From Pomacea canaliculata (lineage: Eukaryota; Mollusca; Gastropoda; Architaenioglossa; Ampullariidae): 64,000 bases of DNA. A model generated the notes under the pieces. That model was given only the letters and a program-made list of their open reading frames with translations, had not been told where the DNA came from and made no database searches. The number at the start of each line of letters is the position of its first letter. Position 1 is the stretch's first letter. The stretch is from positions 7,555,525 through 7,619,524 of the forward strand of contig NC_037593.1 in NCBI RefSeq assembly GCF_003073045.1. Direction: 5' to 3'. The position numbers were made by a program, and so were the translations under genes. Below are positions 35,801 to 51,900 of this stretch, one piece after another.

Positions 35801-37923
35801 AAATAAAAAGGAAGGAATAAAGATATAGAGACCACTTGACTGGGTGTATGCACTTACGAATTAACAGAAAACATATCTAAGATCAATACAAGCGCATGAA
35901 CGATCTCGGGGTTCAAGAGAAGGGCGGGTGGTAACTGCGGCAGCCATCTGCAGATATCCATAATATGCAAACACTGATCGTTATGTTGTGTAAAAGACCC
36001 ACTAACATCACATTACACAATCGATTGTCAGGTCGGGAAGTCTAAAGCCCGCTTCACATTGTCCTACACAACCGATAGAGGTCTGCAAGTGCTAAGCCAG
36101 AATCGGTTTTCACAAGTTGAATGAACGCGGTGTGGCAAACTTGCGAGGGCAGTTAAACCTTTAGAACCCACCACAACCCTTTCAAGAAACAGACCAATGG
36201 AAACGCATCAGAGATCAGATTCTAGTCCAAATGGAATCAAACATTTGCTTCTCACATTTCTCTTCCTCTTTTACCCCATCTCCCCATCTTTCATTTCCCT
36301 CTGTACCCTACTTCCCCATGATAAGAATTGAAACCAATGGAAAGTTATTTCGACCGAAACTGATCAAGCTGGTTGCAGATTGGTTTTCAATATTTTTGTT
36401 TCGCTCGACTAGCCGAGTCGAATGAATCAGGCTTGACAGGAGCATGGCCTTCGCAAACTCCTTAATACACCATCTGTTATTCTACCAGCTACTGTCGCTC
36501 AGCGACCAAGACTGTACCTCACGATCTGTTTATCTTTGTCAGAAATCCTTGTTAATTTTCTCTTTTTTCTTTTGGATACTTAATCATTGTAATCTACGAT
36601 GTCTTTCATTTTCATTAGCGGCTGTGGCATGCGATGACTGATGCGATTGCAAATTAAAATCATATCTGTAACTTTTCATTTTTCGCGACCCAATTTTTTT
36701 TTTTATTGATTTTGCTCTTCTACAGAGCACTAGCTGCGAGAAGTCTTTTTTTTCTAGTTCTTTCTCCCCCGCAAGATACTGGATTACCCTCAGCCACGAT
36801 GTGAAATTTGCCAACACTCGCCCTCCACCTTTTATTTCGTTCTTTCCTCCTTTACCCACACCTTCTCCCCTGAACAATATCCTCTTGTAACTTCCAGTCT
36901 CTCCATCAAATCCGTGAGGTCACAATTTCCACAGTCCGCTCGGTCTGTAACATGGTGAAAATTAACCGTTACTTGCCGAAAGTCGCAAGGAGTATATTTG
37001 ATGTTTGGACAGATGAATGGACAGAGAGGCTGGCGAATGGATGGAGAAACGGAGGAATTTATTGTAGAAAATAGCATTTGAGAGAAAGGAATAGTAGAAA
37101 TATGGAATAATCTCCCATTCTATAAAGAACAAAGATCCTAAAGACAATCCAGTCATAAACAACAAAATTTTTCTTTTTTTCTGATTTTAGTTCCTCTCTT
37201 ATTCAGAGGCGTCTCTTCAAGTCCGTGCATGCTGCGGAAGACAGAAAAGAGACTGACAAAGATTGCGAAAAAATAATCTTTCGCGTATTTTTATTACAAT
37301 GTAAATACCTATAAGCTCTTTGACCCTCTGAACCCCTGACTGACCTCTGACCCTCTGACAATCTTACTCTTACGATCGTTGCTGTCCTCGTTGTCCTGGT
37401 CACAATGTTCCCGCTGCTGTTTTTGTTATCAGTTTCCTTCCGGTTTACACATCAATTAATAATTATTCTTTCTATACGTTTTCAGATGACAGTAGCGATG
37501 TGTACGGTGTTCATTGTCGTTTGGACCCCTTACGCCATTTCCGCTATGATCAAGTCGTATTCTCGAACAGTCCACATTCCGATTCCGCTCACTGCAGTTC
37601 CGGCCATGGCTGCCAAGTGCTCACATGTCATCGACCCCATTCTGTACTTCACTCTGAACAAAAGGTTTCGACGTTTTCTGCCAGGACTGAATAAAAAAGA
37701 ATGCACCATAGAGACAGGCATCACTCTGCAGGTGAACAACCCCCTGCGTGGGAAGGAAATCACGAAAGTTACATCTCTTTTTCACGAAACGAACTTTGAA
37801 AAGTCCAAATCCCCTAAACTGTGTGATGCTGTAAACCTCAAGTGTCTCCAGAGAAATGAAACTGAAGACTTCTCATTCCAGATTCGAATCTCGGCAGAGG
37901 AAAGTTTTATGCTGAACAATTAA
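15729..37923 (+). CDS. Opsin, Opn5/neuropsin-like (group 4), five exons, 455 aa
   Basis: A seven-transmembrane light receptor. Joined exons 15729-16041, 22224-22406, 32595-32702, 33183-33508 and 37486-37923 give 1368 bases with no internal stop and clean GT-AG borders (phases 1, 1, 1, 0). The retinal Schiff-base lysine is K354 (AAKCSHVIDPILY; DP replaces NP of NPxxY). E238, six residues before the disulfide Cys C244, matches bovine E181, the counterion position of non-vertebrate-type opsins. Position 113 is N170, as recalled for Opn5. Other landmarks are N112 (1.50), D140 (2.50), GYP at 147-149 and C167 with C244 as the disulfide. TM6 has VVWTPYA at 321-327. The DRY motif is S191-R192-L193. 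The pieces CQVNGFLGFLFG, EPYRTSCTLQW and the IPIPLTAVPA-K segment resemble Opn5 most. The only Met in exon 1 is residue 1, with weak Kozak context. The Ser-rich extracellular tail is about 93 residues. Orthology to Opn5 needs a tree. Confidence 0.88.
15800..15851 (+). repeat. (GTC/CGT)n microsatellite coding poly-Ser in opsin exon 1
   Basis: A nearly uninterrupted TCG array lies in frame with the opsin and encodes a serine run broken by one Leu. The opposite strand reads as Asp-rich, which produces a shadow open frame. Confidence 0.85.
16260..16425 (-). mobile_element. tRNA-derived SINE-like fragment
   Basis: On the minus strand the piece reads GTAGCTTCGGG..., then CTTCACTCGGAACCGTGAGG, then GTCCTAGGTTCTGATCT. 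This resembles an A box, an anticodon-arm region and a B box (GGTTCTGATCT against GGTTCRANTCC) of a degraded tRNA-derived Pol III promoter. Ends and target duplication are not defined. Confidence 0.4.
20436..20543 (+). repeat. Compound (TTA)n(GTT)n(TTA)n microsatellite
   Basis: About 36 trinucleotides: TTA units, then a GTT block, then TTA again. It lies in opsin intron 1. Confidence 0.95.
21187..22060 (+). repeat. Long pyrimidine-rich tract
   Basis: About 870 bases in which the plus strand is dominated by T and C with occasional A and very few G, built from irregular CTT, CCT and TAC units. It ends roughly 160 bases before the exon 2 acceptor of the opsin. Such strand asymmetry can favour triplex structure. 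The open frames over it are compositional artefacts. Confidence 0.85.
22224..22406 (+). CDS. Opsin exon 2: end of TM1 and TM2
   Basis: Acceptor GTGCAG, donor T|gtgagt. Completes codon 105 (Glu) and encodes residues 106-165, including N112, D140 and the group-4-type GYP motif at 147-149. The last base joins exon 3 to form a Trp codon. Confidence 0.88.
23078..23125 (+). repeat. (TTGG)n(GTT)n microsatellite
   Basis: Seven TTGG-type units followed by five GTT units. Confidence 0.93.
25943..26012 (+). repeat. (GTT)n(GCT)n microsatellite
   Basis: About 18 GTT units followed by a few GCT and GTT units. The minus strand reads as poly-Asn, a shadow frame. Confidence 0.95.
27771..28898 (+). repeat. 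Minisatellite of about 37 units of 30 bp
   Basis: The unit is GTGTGTATGTACATGTGT followed by CTGTGTGCATAG, with variants ending CATCA, CATAA, CAGAG and CGTGATA. Most units are exactly 30 bases. Four units at about 28230-28375 are 29 bases. Because 30 is a multiple of three and the unit lacks stops in several frames, long open frames arise on both strands (up to about 380 codons). I judge them artefacts. The array sits in opsin intron 2. Confidence 0.95.
30087..30127 (+). repeat. (GTT)n microsatellite
   Basis: About 13 GTT units in opsin intron 2. Confidence 0.95.
32595..32702 (+). CDS. Opsin exon 3: TM3 and the altered DRY motif
   Basis: Acceptor TTCTAG, donor CAG|gttaaa. Encodes residues 167-201 after a split Trp codon: C167 (disulfide), N170 (bovine 113), GFLFG, and CMSFSRLLSVTRP, which places Ser-Arg-Leu exactly at the bovine E134-R135-Y136 positions (25 residues from the Cys to the Arg). 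Confidence 0.88.
32783..32862 (+). repeat. (TTTC)n microsatellite in opsin intron 3
   Basis: About 20 TTTC units, starting 80 bases after the exon 3 donor within an intron of only 480 bases. Confidence 0.95.
33183..33508 (+). CDS. Opsin exon 4: TM4, second extracellular loop, TM5, third cytoplasmic loop
   Basis: Acceptor CCTGCAG, donor AAG|gtttgg, which is weak after the GT. Encodes residues 203-310 after a split Ala codon. The extracellular loop has GWGRYDLEP and TSC with the counterion-position E238 and disulfide C244. A basic third cytoplasmic loop (KNQRRWNQRK) follows TM5. Confidence 0.9.
33509..37485 (+). other. Opsin intron 4 (4.0 kb)
   Basis: Bounded by gtttgg and TTTTCAG. AT-rich with pyrimidine-rich patches. 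No nested gene or recognisable element was found. Confidence 0.75.
37486..37923 (+). CDS. Opsin exon 5: TM6, TM7 with retinal lysine, C-terminal tail
   Basis: Acceptor GTTTTCAG, stop TAA at 37921-37923. Encodes residues 311-455: VVWTPYA of TM6, K354 in TM7, DPILY, helix 8 (NKRFRRFL), and an 80-residue tail with Ser and Thr residues. The in-frame bases upstream of the acceptor are intronic. Confidence 0.92.
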   Translation: MTVAMCTVFIVVWTPYAISAMIKSYSRTVHIPIPLTAVPAMAAKCSHVIDPILYFTLNKRFRRFLPGLNKKECTIETGITLQVNNPLRGKEITKVTSLFHETNFEKSKSPKLCDAVNLKCLQRNETEDFSFQIRISAEESFMLNN

Positions 37924-38451
37924 CACATCAATATTACTCCGTCTGTGTCTGTAAATTAATTCAACTTTAAAAACGAGTTTTAGTCATGGAACAAGGGGAA
38001 AAGACTCGTTTGTGAAATCGAGAAACTGGACAAATTATATTGTTAACTCTATATTGTTATCTTGTTTGTTGAGTGGATCGAAGAGAAGGCGAACCACATG
38101 TGATTCGTCAAACCAGTTTAAATATCATAACATAAATTATACATAATATTGCCCAACAAAATTCAAACTCAGCTTCAAACGCTTGATCTTGTTTCTCACA
38201 AATTTTCTTTTTAATCAGAGAAAACAAACAAAATGCGAAATGTGACTTGTGAAAACTATAGCAGCAGACGATGGACGCCTCTGGTGTTAACGAGGTGTGA
38301 TAGTTGGTATCAGAGTTGTCTTTCACTTTCAGAATCTTTATTTTCCAAAATGTCGATGTGCAGTTTCTTTATCGTTCTGTTTCGTAGAAACAAATGCCTG
38401 CTTACCTCGGATCCATTTCTCCATTTTTAACCGCTTGATCACTTCAAGTCA

Positions 38452-38457
38452 AATAAA
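38452..38457 (+). promoter_or_regulatory. Candidate poly(A) signal for the opsin gene
   Basis: AATAAA, about 530 bases after the opsin stop codon. It is the first canonical hexamer I noticed downstream, but usage is unproven. Confidence 0.4.
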
Positions 38458-39041
38458 TATAAGTTTAGATATGTGTGACCTGATTTTACAGAAATAGTCA
38501 AACTTTTCTGGCAGACTTACGCAACAAAGTATGTACAGACTACCAGAAGTTTCATTTCATATGTAATACGTATATAATGAATATAATATCAACAACGAAA
38601 ATGAAAAACTAACACAGATGTTATGGGCATTTATTATTGCATGTTCATTTGTTGCCTGTCTTATTTGCTTGATTTTATGTGTAAGATGTTCTTTTTCCTT
38701 TCTTGAAATCTGTTTAATGATCTTGATTTTTATTTTGTTCTTTTTTAAATTTTGTTGAATGTGCTGTAACTATGGAGGGTGCAAGTCTGGCGTATGCTTG
38801 AGCTAGAAAGCTTGCTATCAATACTTGTACCTGGGATCAGGGGTCCTGCGTGCCTCAATTTTGAAACTGTTTGGAACTAAATAGTTCCTACTTCTGAAAG
38901 AAATATTTAGAGTACACTGTAAACTTCCTTAATTTTTAGAGAAGATTTACACTGTTTGTGCTTCAGCCATACTACAGAAAGAACCGCTCACAAACCTTTC
39001 GCACATATCTATTACATACAGGTCTATATGGTACGTCGACG

Positions 39042-39100
39042 AACCAGTTTCCCTGATGTCCAGAAACCGGTTTGATTAAGCGACTTTGTGAAACCGGTTT
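39042..39100 (+). promoter_or_regulatory. Cluster of Grainyhead/CP2-like AACCGGTT motifs
   Basis: Perfect palindromes AAACCGGTTT occur at 39064-39073 and 39091-39100, with a one-mismatch AACCAGTT at 39042-39049. AACCGGTT is the known binding core of Grainyhead/CP2 factors. The regulatory role is inferred from clustering only. Confidence 0.35.
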
Positions 39101-40774
39101 GAGAACGTGAACTACATGTCATCTCGAGAAATTGACATTTTTATACCTTCTACTTTTACCACCAATTAACGATGCTTAATGAATTGTGTTTGTCTCAAAA
39201 TTAAATTGATAACCAAACGTTAAGATTTATCTAGAAATTGTGGTATGGCTTACAACAGAGTTACAAAACATTTAAAGAGAAAAAAAACAACAGCTAAATA
39301 CATTGCAACACAGACTGTACCTGTAGTAAGTGTTCTCTGTGAATTTTCAGTGGACATGATGTAATGACCAATGATTAGGCGCCTCCATGTAAGGTCAAAC
39401 GTATTTGTGGAACACACTCCCTCTTCTTTGTCTTCTCTCTCTCGCTCATTCACTCTCTTTGTGTGTCAGAGCATGTTTACATTGTGAAGGCTTTATCACT
39501 TACTGTACATTGTAAATACTCGCGACAATGTCATGTAGATGATTGTTTATGATCTTCCATGTACAAACCACACATTACATATTTCCATTATTTTTCATGC
39601 TCAACGCAGCCAGTGCAATTGTTAAATATGGATGACTTGACCCTTGATGTGATGAAAACAATGGTGTTATCAATAAAAAGGTCAATGGTCAGTGCTCTCT
39701 CGGTCTCGCTCTCTTTGGTGATTTCCAGTAACTATGACTCTTTTGTGGCTGCGCCTAGTTAGAAACAATGATCACTTGCAGATGAATATTTAAAAAAATT
39801 GTTTACACCTATGTTTGTTTTTATTTTTACCTGTGATAGTTTCCGTGAAGAGAGGGAAGCGTAGAGACACGCCGCCATGTTGAAAAGACATGTTCTTGGC
39901 CACGACTTAGCGCCCACTATGGATAAATATGTGTGCGAAATGTATTCATTAAAGTCTTTTAATATCATTGTTATAAAACCCGGTCAAGAGCATAATGTCT
40001 TGAACCCGCCATTGTTGTACAATACCATCTAGAACACACGGCGTCATGGCTTACTATACTTTGAATTAAACAATCTTTACTGGTCACGTGCCACGATGTG
40101 TTTCATTAGTGCAAGGCTAGAACAAGTGTCTGTCATAAAACGACAGAACTAGGGTTTCCAGAAATCAGTACCTTTTTTGGATGGCTACTTACAGGTCAAA
40201 ACTATCGTCTGTCCTTGACCTGTTAAAAAGGTGACAGCATGTGGGGTCGTCGGTGTGTCCAGACGCCGACACTCGGATCCAGTTAATAATCAGGTTAAAT
40301 TCTCAGTGATGTGGGGGAGGGGGAGACCTAAGTACAATTTTTGCCCAGCACGTGTAAAAAAGATAAACTGGGAGAACTTTACAGTCTGTGTATCGGATTG
40401 TCACGATGGCATGGTGCAAACCAAGTCTGTGAATAATCGACTTACAGACTTTGATAAATGAACGATGAGATATGCAAAGAGTTTTATTTCGTCTCAGCAA
40501 GGAAAATCCCCTTTGCTCTGTGTATCAGTTTTTATTTCGCATTTCTTGTCTGCATTCTGTCAGAAACTGTGTAAGTCTCCACAAGTCTAGTAAGTCCAGG
40601 TCCCTCTAGAGTCCATGGCAGACATGGAAGCCGTGACAGACAGTCGAGAGTATGAGATATAGAGAGCATCAACAACAGCAGACGACTTTTCGTAAGCAGA
40701 AAATAAAGGTGTTTTAACCTGAAATCACAAAATCTTGGCTAGCTTCCTCTACAACAGATTTCACAGCCAAAGAG

Positions 40775-40860
40775 AAAAATCACCCATGTCGGAGGCGAGA
40801 TTTGAACCTGTACTGCTGATTGTCGCTTAGAGACTTGCTTTGTTACGGTGCCGCCAGAAC
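40775..40860 (-). mobile_element. tRNA-derived SINE-like fragment
   Basis: The minus strand contains GGTTCAAATCTCGCC, a near-perfect B box, preceded by a tRNA-like GGCGGCACCGTAACAAAGC region. No 3' tail or target duplication could be fixed. Confidence 0.4.
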
Positions 40861-43800
40861 GCCAGAGTGAAAGAGCAAACTAAAGAGAAAAAAAACGACC
40901 CAACCAGCCAAACTAAACAATGAATAAAACTACATTGGAATGAAAGGAAGGGAAGAATGGGCAATAAAGAGAAAAGGGAAAGGATGGTGGAAATAAGAGG
41001 ATGAGCGTGTGAACAGAGGAGGGGAATAATCGAAAAGAAAAGAAAAAGGATTCTGAAATATGAACAGTTGGCATGTGCGAGACCTCGCTTAGTCAGCCTC
41101 ATCCTCTGACGCAGTTAAAAGCTGTGAAGCGAGTTAATTCAAAATGATCACGCCCTCGTCCTTCACGTTGCCCACCTTATGTCCTACTTCCCTCCCCCTT
41201 TCCCCCACATACCCACCCACCCTCCCCAGGTGTATTGAACGCAGTTGAACCGACAGCTGCAGCAACGGCTAATCGCTCGAGTGAAGCAGGTGTCAGAAGC
41301 AGATCGAGGTCTTTGGTGTGTGCAGAGCAAACGAAGGTGGAATCTATCTGCAGGACGAATACAAGGATTGGGCATGCGCAAGAGAAGACGAGCGAAGACG
41401 CCCCCACAAATAAAACGACCGAGCTTGGAAGTACGAACGAGCTCAAAATCCAGCAAAAATCTGGAGCATGTGAAAGCTTTGAAGTGCGAACTTCCTTGCT
41501 GAAAATTCTGTCCACGTAATTAGCTTGATGTTTTGCTTTCAGAATATGACACAAAAGACTACAAGGAAGAAAACGGATGAAGCAGAGAAGGAAAGATAAA
41601 TTTAAGGGGTTTGAAAAAGCAGATGTGCGCGCAAAGTATAGTTGTAACAAAACCTACAGACCACTTGTTTCAAATTTAATGAGTGATGGACAGGTCAAAA
41701 GCAAACATGAGAATGGAATTAAATTATTGTCAGAAGCTACCTGATCAACCTGTCTCTATGTCTATGTCAGCTAGCTGTATGGCTAAAGGTCTAGCAGCCA
41801 GCTAGAAAGCCTCTAAAGAGCATAGTTGACTGGTATAGCCATCTATCTCATGATTAGCACCACATCCTGCTTCTTTTTTAGGTGTCTAGTGCGCCTCTGA
41901 CCTCACCCCACATTCATTTTTTTCTTCTCACTATATTTTTACTTATTTTTAAAATTCTGTATACTCATCTAATCCTAAAGATTACACTCCTTCTGATTAA
42001 AAAAATCCACGCGCCGCAGCTAGTCAATGAACTGGAAGAAACAGACGAAAAAAATGGCGGATTAAAGTACAGGAAAGAAGGGAATGATGCTGAGTGTAAG
42101 ATATGCTCCTGAACATCAGGATTTTCTCGGTAAGAAAAAAAATTGCTGAAAAAAACAGTTATAGCTGTTTCGCTGAAAACGTTTGGAAGGTTGCTTGTTA
42201 AAATTATCTTCATCTTGTCTCGATGATGATGATGATGTTTGTACTTAGTCTAATTTTCTCTGTAATGAGTTTGCTTTATAGTTAAGTAGTGTTTCGGTGT
42301 CCTCTCCCTGGCTCGATGGCAAGATATAAGATAAACATAACTTTGTTTATCCTGTTGCCCTAGTAAATAAAGATTTTCATTTGTTTATCTATCTCATGAA
42401 AATGGCTTAGTGGAATGTAAGCTTGTGTCCCAGCACTGATTAACTGAGACAAATTTTCTCTCTGGTGGGTCTTTACAATTGAAGGCTAAATTTTCTTTCT
42501 ATTATTAACGACTAAGCTAATGCACAAACAACTTTGTAGTACAGTCAACATCAGGTGCTCAGTATGCTTTACAATTAAACTCATCACTTTTGTTGTTTCC
42601 AATCCTTTTTCGCCCAACTCTCGCATGTTTCCAGTCCAGCGAGGATGACTGTGTAAATGAACAGTGAATTGTGTCCGACTGTATCTTTGTATCGAGCAGA
42701 TGGTGTTTGCATGGTCATAGAAACACATCTTTGCAGTGGAACAGTTCAATCATCACTCTTCGAGCTTTTTAAACCCAACAAAAACACACAAAAAAAAAGA
42801 AACAAAGGAAGAAGGAAAAAATTAGAAGAAAGAACAAGAATAGCCAACAAAAAAAAAATGAATGCGTATATAAAGGAAGCAGATCAGAAAAACTTCGATG
42901 GAAAAATCAAGTGTTCGATAAATACTAGACAAAGGAATGCAATTCTTAATTTCGCTTACCGCAAGCATTAAACAATGCTTTAGCAGTTAAGTTCGAATTT
43001 AGTCGCCGGTGAGGGTGGGATTGTAAGCTTCCAGAACTTTCCAATCAGGACACAACGGTCAGTGAACTCTTTTTTAAGACTATGATGATCGACCTTGTTT
43101 CAATGAAAAAAAAGTTTACTACCTGAGCAAAATTAATTAAAGGAGTTTTTCTTAGAAAAGTTTCAAGATACTTTCCAGAAGCTGTTGATTAAAGAAATCC
43201 TTTACCCTTGGTACGCCTCTGAACTCCTCATGATAATGTCATGGTCTGCTTCAACCAAAAATATTTCAAACATAGTTTCTTGTATTTTATTTTGTCGACG
43301 ACAAACAACTTATTTCTCTCGTTGAAGTTAGACTTGTTGAAGCTACAAGACCCTGAAACTATATATATATATCATGCATTATTAAAGATGCAAAATCTTC
43401 ATACAAATACACAAAAAGTTCTCTAAGGCGGGTTGCGCAGTCCTCTAGCTGAGTGCTAGCGACTGATATTTTATAAGTACTTTAGCTGACTGCTTACTAG
43501 CTTATATGTTGGAGGGTTTCCATAGTTTCATTACACAGATTGTTGTAGTAAGTCTAGCATCATTTCAGCATATGACTTCTTGATATTGTTTTCGTACATT
43601 TTCGTGAGATAATTAATAAACTTTTTCTCTAGCAACTATTTTTAAAAGATAACTTTTCACAGCTGCTGCTTACGTGAAAAAAAAATGAAGAAACTCTTGA
43701 AAGACCAATTATAGGACACTACTCCATCAGACATGCTTTTTTTTCGTTTTGCTATATCTGTTGTCCTTGCTTACTGTAGTGTTACATTCCCTCCTTTTGT

Positions 43801-44267
43801 TGTTTTTGTTTTGGAGAGGGAAAAGTTTTTCCACCTAAAGGCAATTTCATATTGTGAGGAAATGGGGATCTAATGGGGTATAGGGAGAGGAAGATGGGAG
43901 GAACAAGGAGATGGAGGGGTTTGGGGGTGGTATGGGTTGAGGGTTGCTGCTCAGTGATGCCAAGGTGTTACACACCCTCCTTTAGTGCTGCATTTGTGTC
44001 TTCTATTTTTGTCTCCTTTTTTATAGTTTTGTATCTATATCGGTCTATTTGTATACCATTTCACTACTTTGTTAAACAGTTTTACCTACGTAACTTTTCG
44101 CTCACTGATTTCTTAGCAAAATATTTCATTTTCAGTTCTATGACTCTCTACCTTCACCATTTAGTCAAATTCTAGAGAAAGGATTGTTTGTACTAAATTC
44201 TCTTTGCATCTTTCAGTTTTCCATCTGTTTCCTTCTCAGCGTTCTCGTCAAGACCATCATTGTCCTC

Positions 44268-48949
<4,682 letters not shown>

Positions 48950-51900
48950 CGTCTTTGAGTGCTGGTCGGCACCATCCACACTGTCATTGCCAGCGCCAGC
49001 TCCTCTCAATTTAGGAACAAAACCTATTTCCAGGTGTTTATAAAGGAAGAGTGATGGCTATGCAAACATAAAGGTCATGTAGTGAGATCCTTATCATAAA
49101 ATAGGCGTTTAGTCCATTATTCGGGTTGCCATGGTTTCCGTTTGCGGATTGTTGGATTGAAGTTCATTGACAAACTACTGTTGCGGACATTCAGTACTAC
49201 ATCGGAATACAGCGAGAGAATATGTGTGTGTGTGTGTGTGTGTGCACGGTGTGTGTGTGTGCACGTGTATGTGTGTGTGTGCGCGGGTGCTCATGCGGTG
49301 CAACAGAGCCAATAAAGAGACGGAATAGAAATCAAACAATACGTGGTCTGTTCGATTTAGTTTCCACTACAGTAATCTAATAGGTAATTAGGCGGAGGGA
49401 TGTATAATCAGAACATCTAAATATGTTTCCTGTGCAAATTAGCAAACACGAAAAAGCAAAGAGTGTTATCTCGGCTTCACGATTATTTTGGAAATAGCCT
49501 GAAGACTTGAAACACACGAACAGAGAGAAAGAACAAGTGTGTGTGTCTTATAGTAAACGGTGCGTGTGCAAGAAAATTTGAAAGTATCATTTCTTTTTAA
49601 ATCTGACGACAATAAAACCTGTGATTCGAGTATTTCTACTGCATTTTTTTTTGGCAGTCGGAAAGGAACTTGTCCTACTGTGTGAAAACAAACAGCACCA
49701 AGTGAACCCATCAAGCAGCATCTATTCTTTTCGTAGCCGTGTGTATCCTTTAAGGTCTAGTATAGTGTATTTATTCTTATTATTTCTCTTTCTGTATCAA
49801 TACTCTTTATGTCACGTTTGTATATACAATAGTTTAATAAACATGATCTCAGCTTTCCAATTGGTTGAAGCCTTGATTGTATAAACGTCTCCAAGAACAG
49901 TCTGTATGTCTGTGTTCTTTTTCTGTGCGTGGTGGTATTTGAGGGCTTATGTCTCGATAACCGATATAGGGGTGAGAGGTTATTGACAGAAATATTATCC
50001 TGGAATGAGCTTTACTCAGTCATAAGGAGAGCAAACTTGCATCCCACTACACATTTCGTGCCTTCGTTTGGAGTTTCTCTACAGTTATGCATCTGTCAGG
50101 GTGTGGTTCGTGACTGTTCCTATGTCCTATTACGCACTTGTATACAAAAAAATTTGAAGAATACATTTACCATTCAAAAATTAGGCGTTTTTATCAATGT
50201 ACACGGGATCATGCAACCCAAAATGCAGTAATGTTTAAAGATAATGTTTAATTCTGAGAAAGCAAGGGAAAATCATACACTAAAACATTTTATTGAGGCA
50301 TGAAAATGGCTTGTTAACATGATTCTGAAAAGAAAGAAACTTCGTGGGTTTTAACACCGTTGAGATTGGAAAATTGGTTTAATTGTATCACCTAGTAACC
50401 ACAAGCAACAGACCTGGCCAGGCCTAGCTACGTGAAGCTTAATGAATTCCTTTTACCTCCTCTCAGCTCAATCGTAACTGGTTATCAAACATGGTAGAGA
50501 TCACAGGAACATCCAGCATCAAGATGTGTTTTGCGACTGCGGGACCTGGGAGATAAAATGCACGCAACAAATTTAAGCTGCTTTCACACGGTGTGACTGC
50601 CTGAGATGAACAAGGCACCATCAGTGTGATTCCTGGTCGAACAACTGGTGCTCTCTAAAGGGTTCATAGCCAAAGCTGAATAGGACACGCATTTCCATTT
50701 TTTTTTTTTATTATTTTATCATTTGAAATTAGATCGAATCTTAGTTGCAGAAAAAATTTCGCCACACGCTGTCATAGCGAGGCGCCTATTGCTTGAGGAA
50801 TCCTTTTTCCCAAAATTGAATATAAACTAATGAGAAAGAAATTAATTCCTAGTGACCATTCCATTCGATTTATTGAATAGTGCGAGACCATTGCGGTTTT
50901 GCTTTAATGTCTAAACAGGGCGAACGTTTCATCAGGTTTTGCAAGGTTGTGTGTGTAGGTCACAATGGTTTAGGGACAAATGTGTTTGTCAATAAATTGA
51001 GAATACAATAGGACTACAGGGCACTTAAGTGGTCATGCTTTAGCACCTTGTCCTTAGTCTCCGAAGGAGTGTCCTGAACCACTTCATTTTCACGCCTGGA
51101 TCTGTCGCCTCCATTCCGTATGCAAGGTCCAAGTCTCGCTTCTGAACAGGTCTTTGACCTCTTTGAAAAACCACGGTAAGAATCAAAGTATTCAAAGTCT
51201 CGAAAGAAAAAGTTTTCGTTCGGATTTGATGGAGTAGCATATTGTAATAAATTGAATCAATTCAATTGAAAATAACTGTGCAGGATGAAAGCTGATCTAC
51301 GAAGATCGGTATTATTTCGTTTGACCTTCGCCGGTGTTCAACTGACTCCCCTCACGCGCATTATCACCTTTGCTGCCTCAGGGGTTTTGCTGGTGATTTC
51401 ATGGCACCACTGATTCTAATTTCCCACGGTATTGACATAATCTAGATGACAAGACAATCGCACAAATCGATTTTGTATGGCTAAGGGTGCAAATGATGAA
51501 GAATGTGAGCGCGCACGCTCGCAGACACATTTCAGAAAGAAAAAAAAGTTATAATAGAGGAAGGGGACTTTGAAGAAAAAAAAATCTGGCGATACTTTGT
51601 CAAAGAAATTTTTTTTCTGACTGAAGTCCATTAACCTTTTCCAGTAGGCTGAAGACCCTGTTCTATGCAGTATAATTCATGTAATTCAAACTGACAAGAT
51701 TACATGCTTGCCACCCAATGTTGAAGGCAGTGTGTATGGCTTTTCTGAGCTCTTCTGTCGGCCTGTAAAAACAATCCGTCGTTTATTTTATTTATTTTTA
51801 CTCTGACCCTGCCACTTACTACAAGAGGCCTCTCTTATTCACTGCACGACAGAGCAACCGGAATCTGAGGAGTAAATATCTGAATATGTCCTAGGACAGA

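Larger units (their letters stand above)
37924..44267. other. Intergenic between the convergent opsin and receptor genes
   Basis: Contains the opsin 3' untranslated region, a small cluster of AACCGGTT-type motifs, a SINE-like piece near 40780-40855, and otherwise AT-rich DNA. GC-richer frames at 41177-41650 on both strands have no domain or splice support. Confidence 0.5.

Noticed and set aside
41177..41650. Overlapping open frames on both strands of 80-157 codons
   Set aside because: No recognisable domain in any frame and no splice or promoter context. Overlap on both strands suggests composition.
42310..42350. Small inverted repeat GATAAAC...GTTTATC
   Set aside because: Arms of seven bases in AT-rich DNA are expected by chance. 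No element ends were found.
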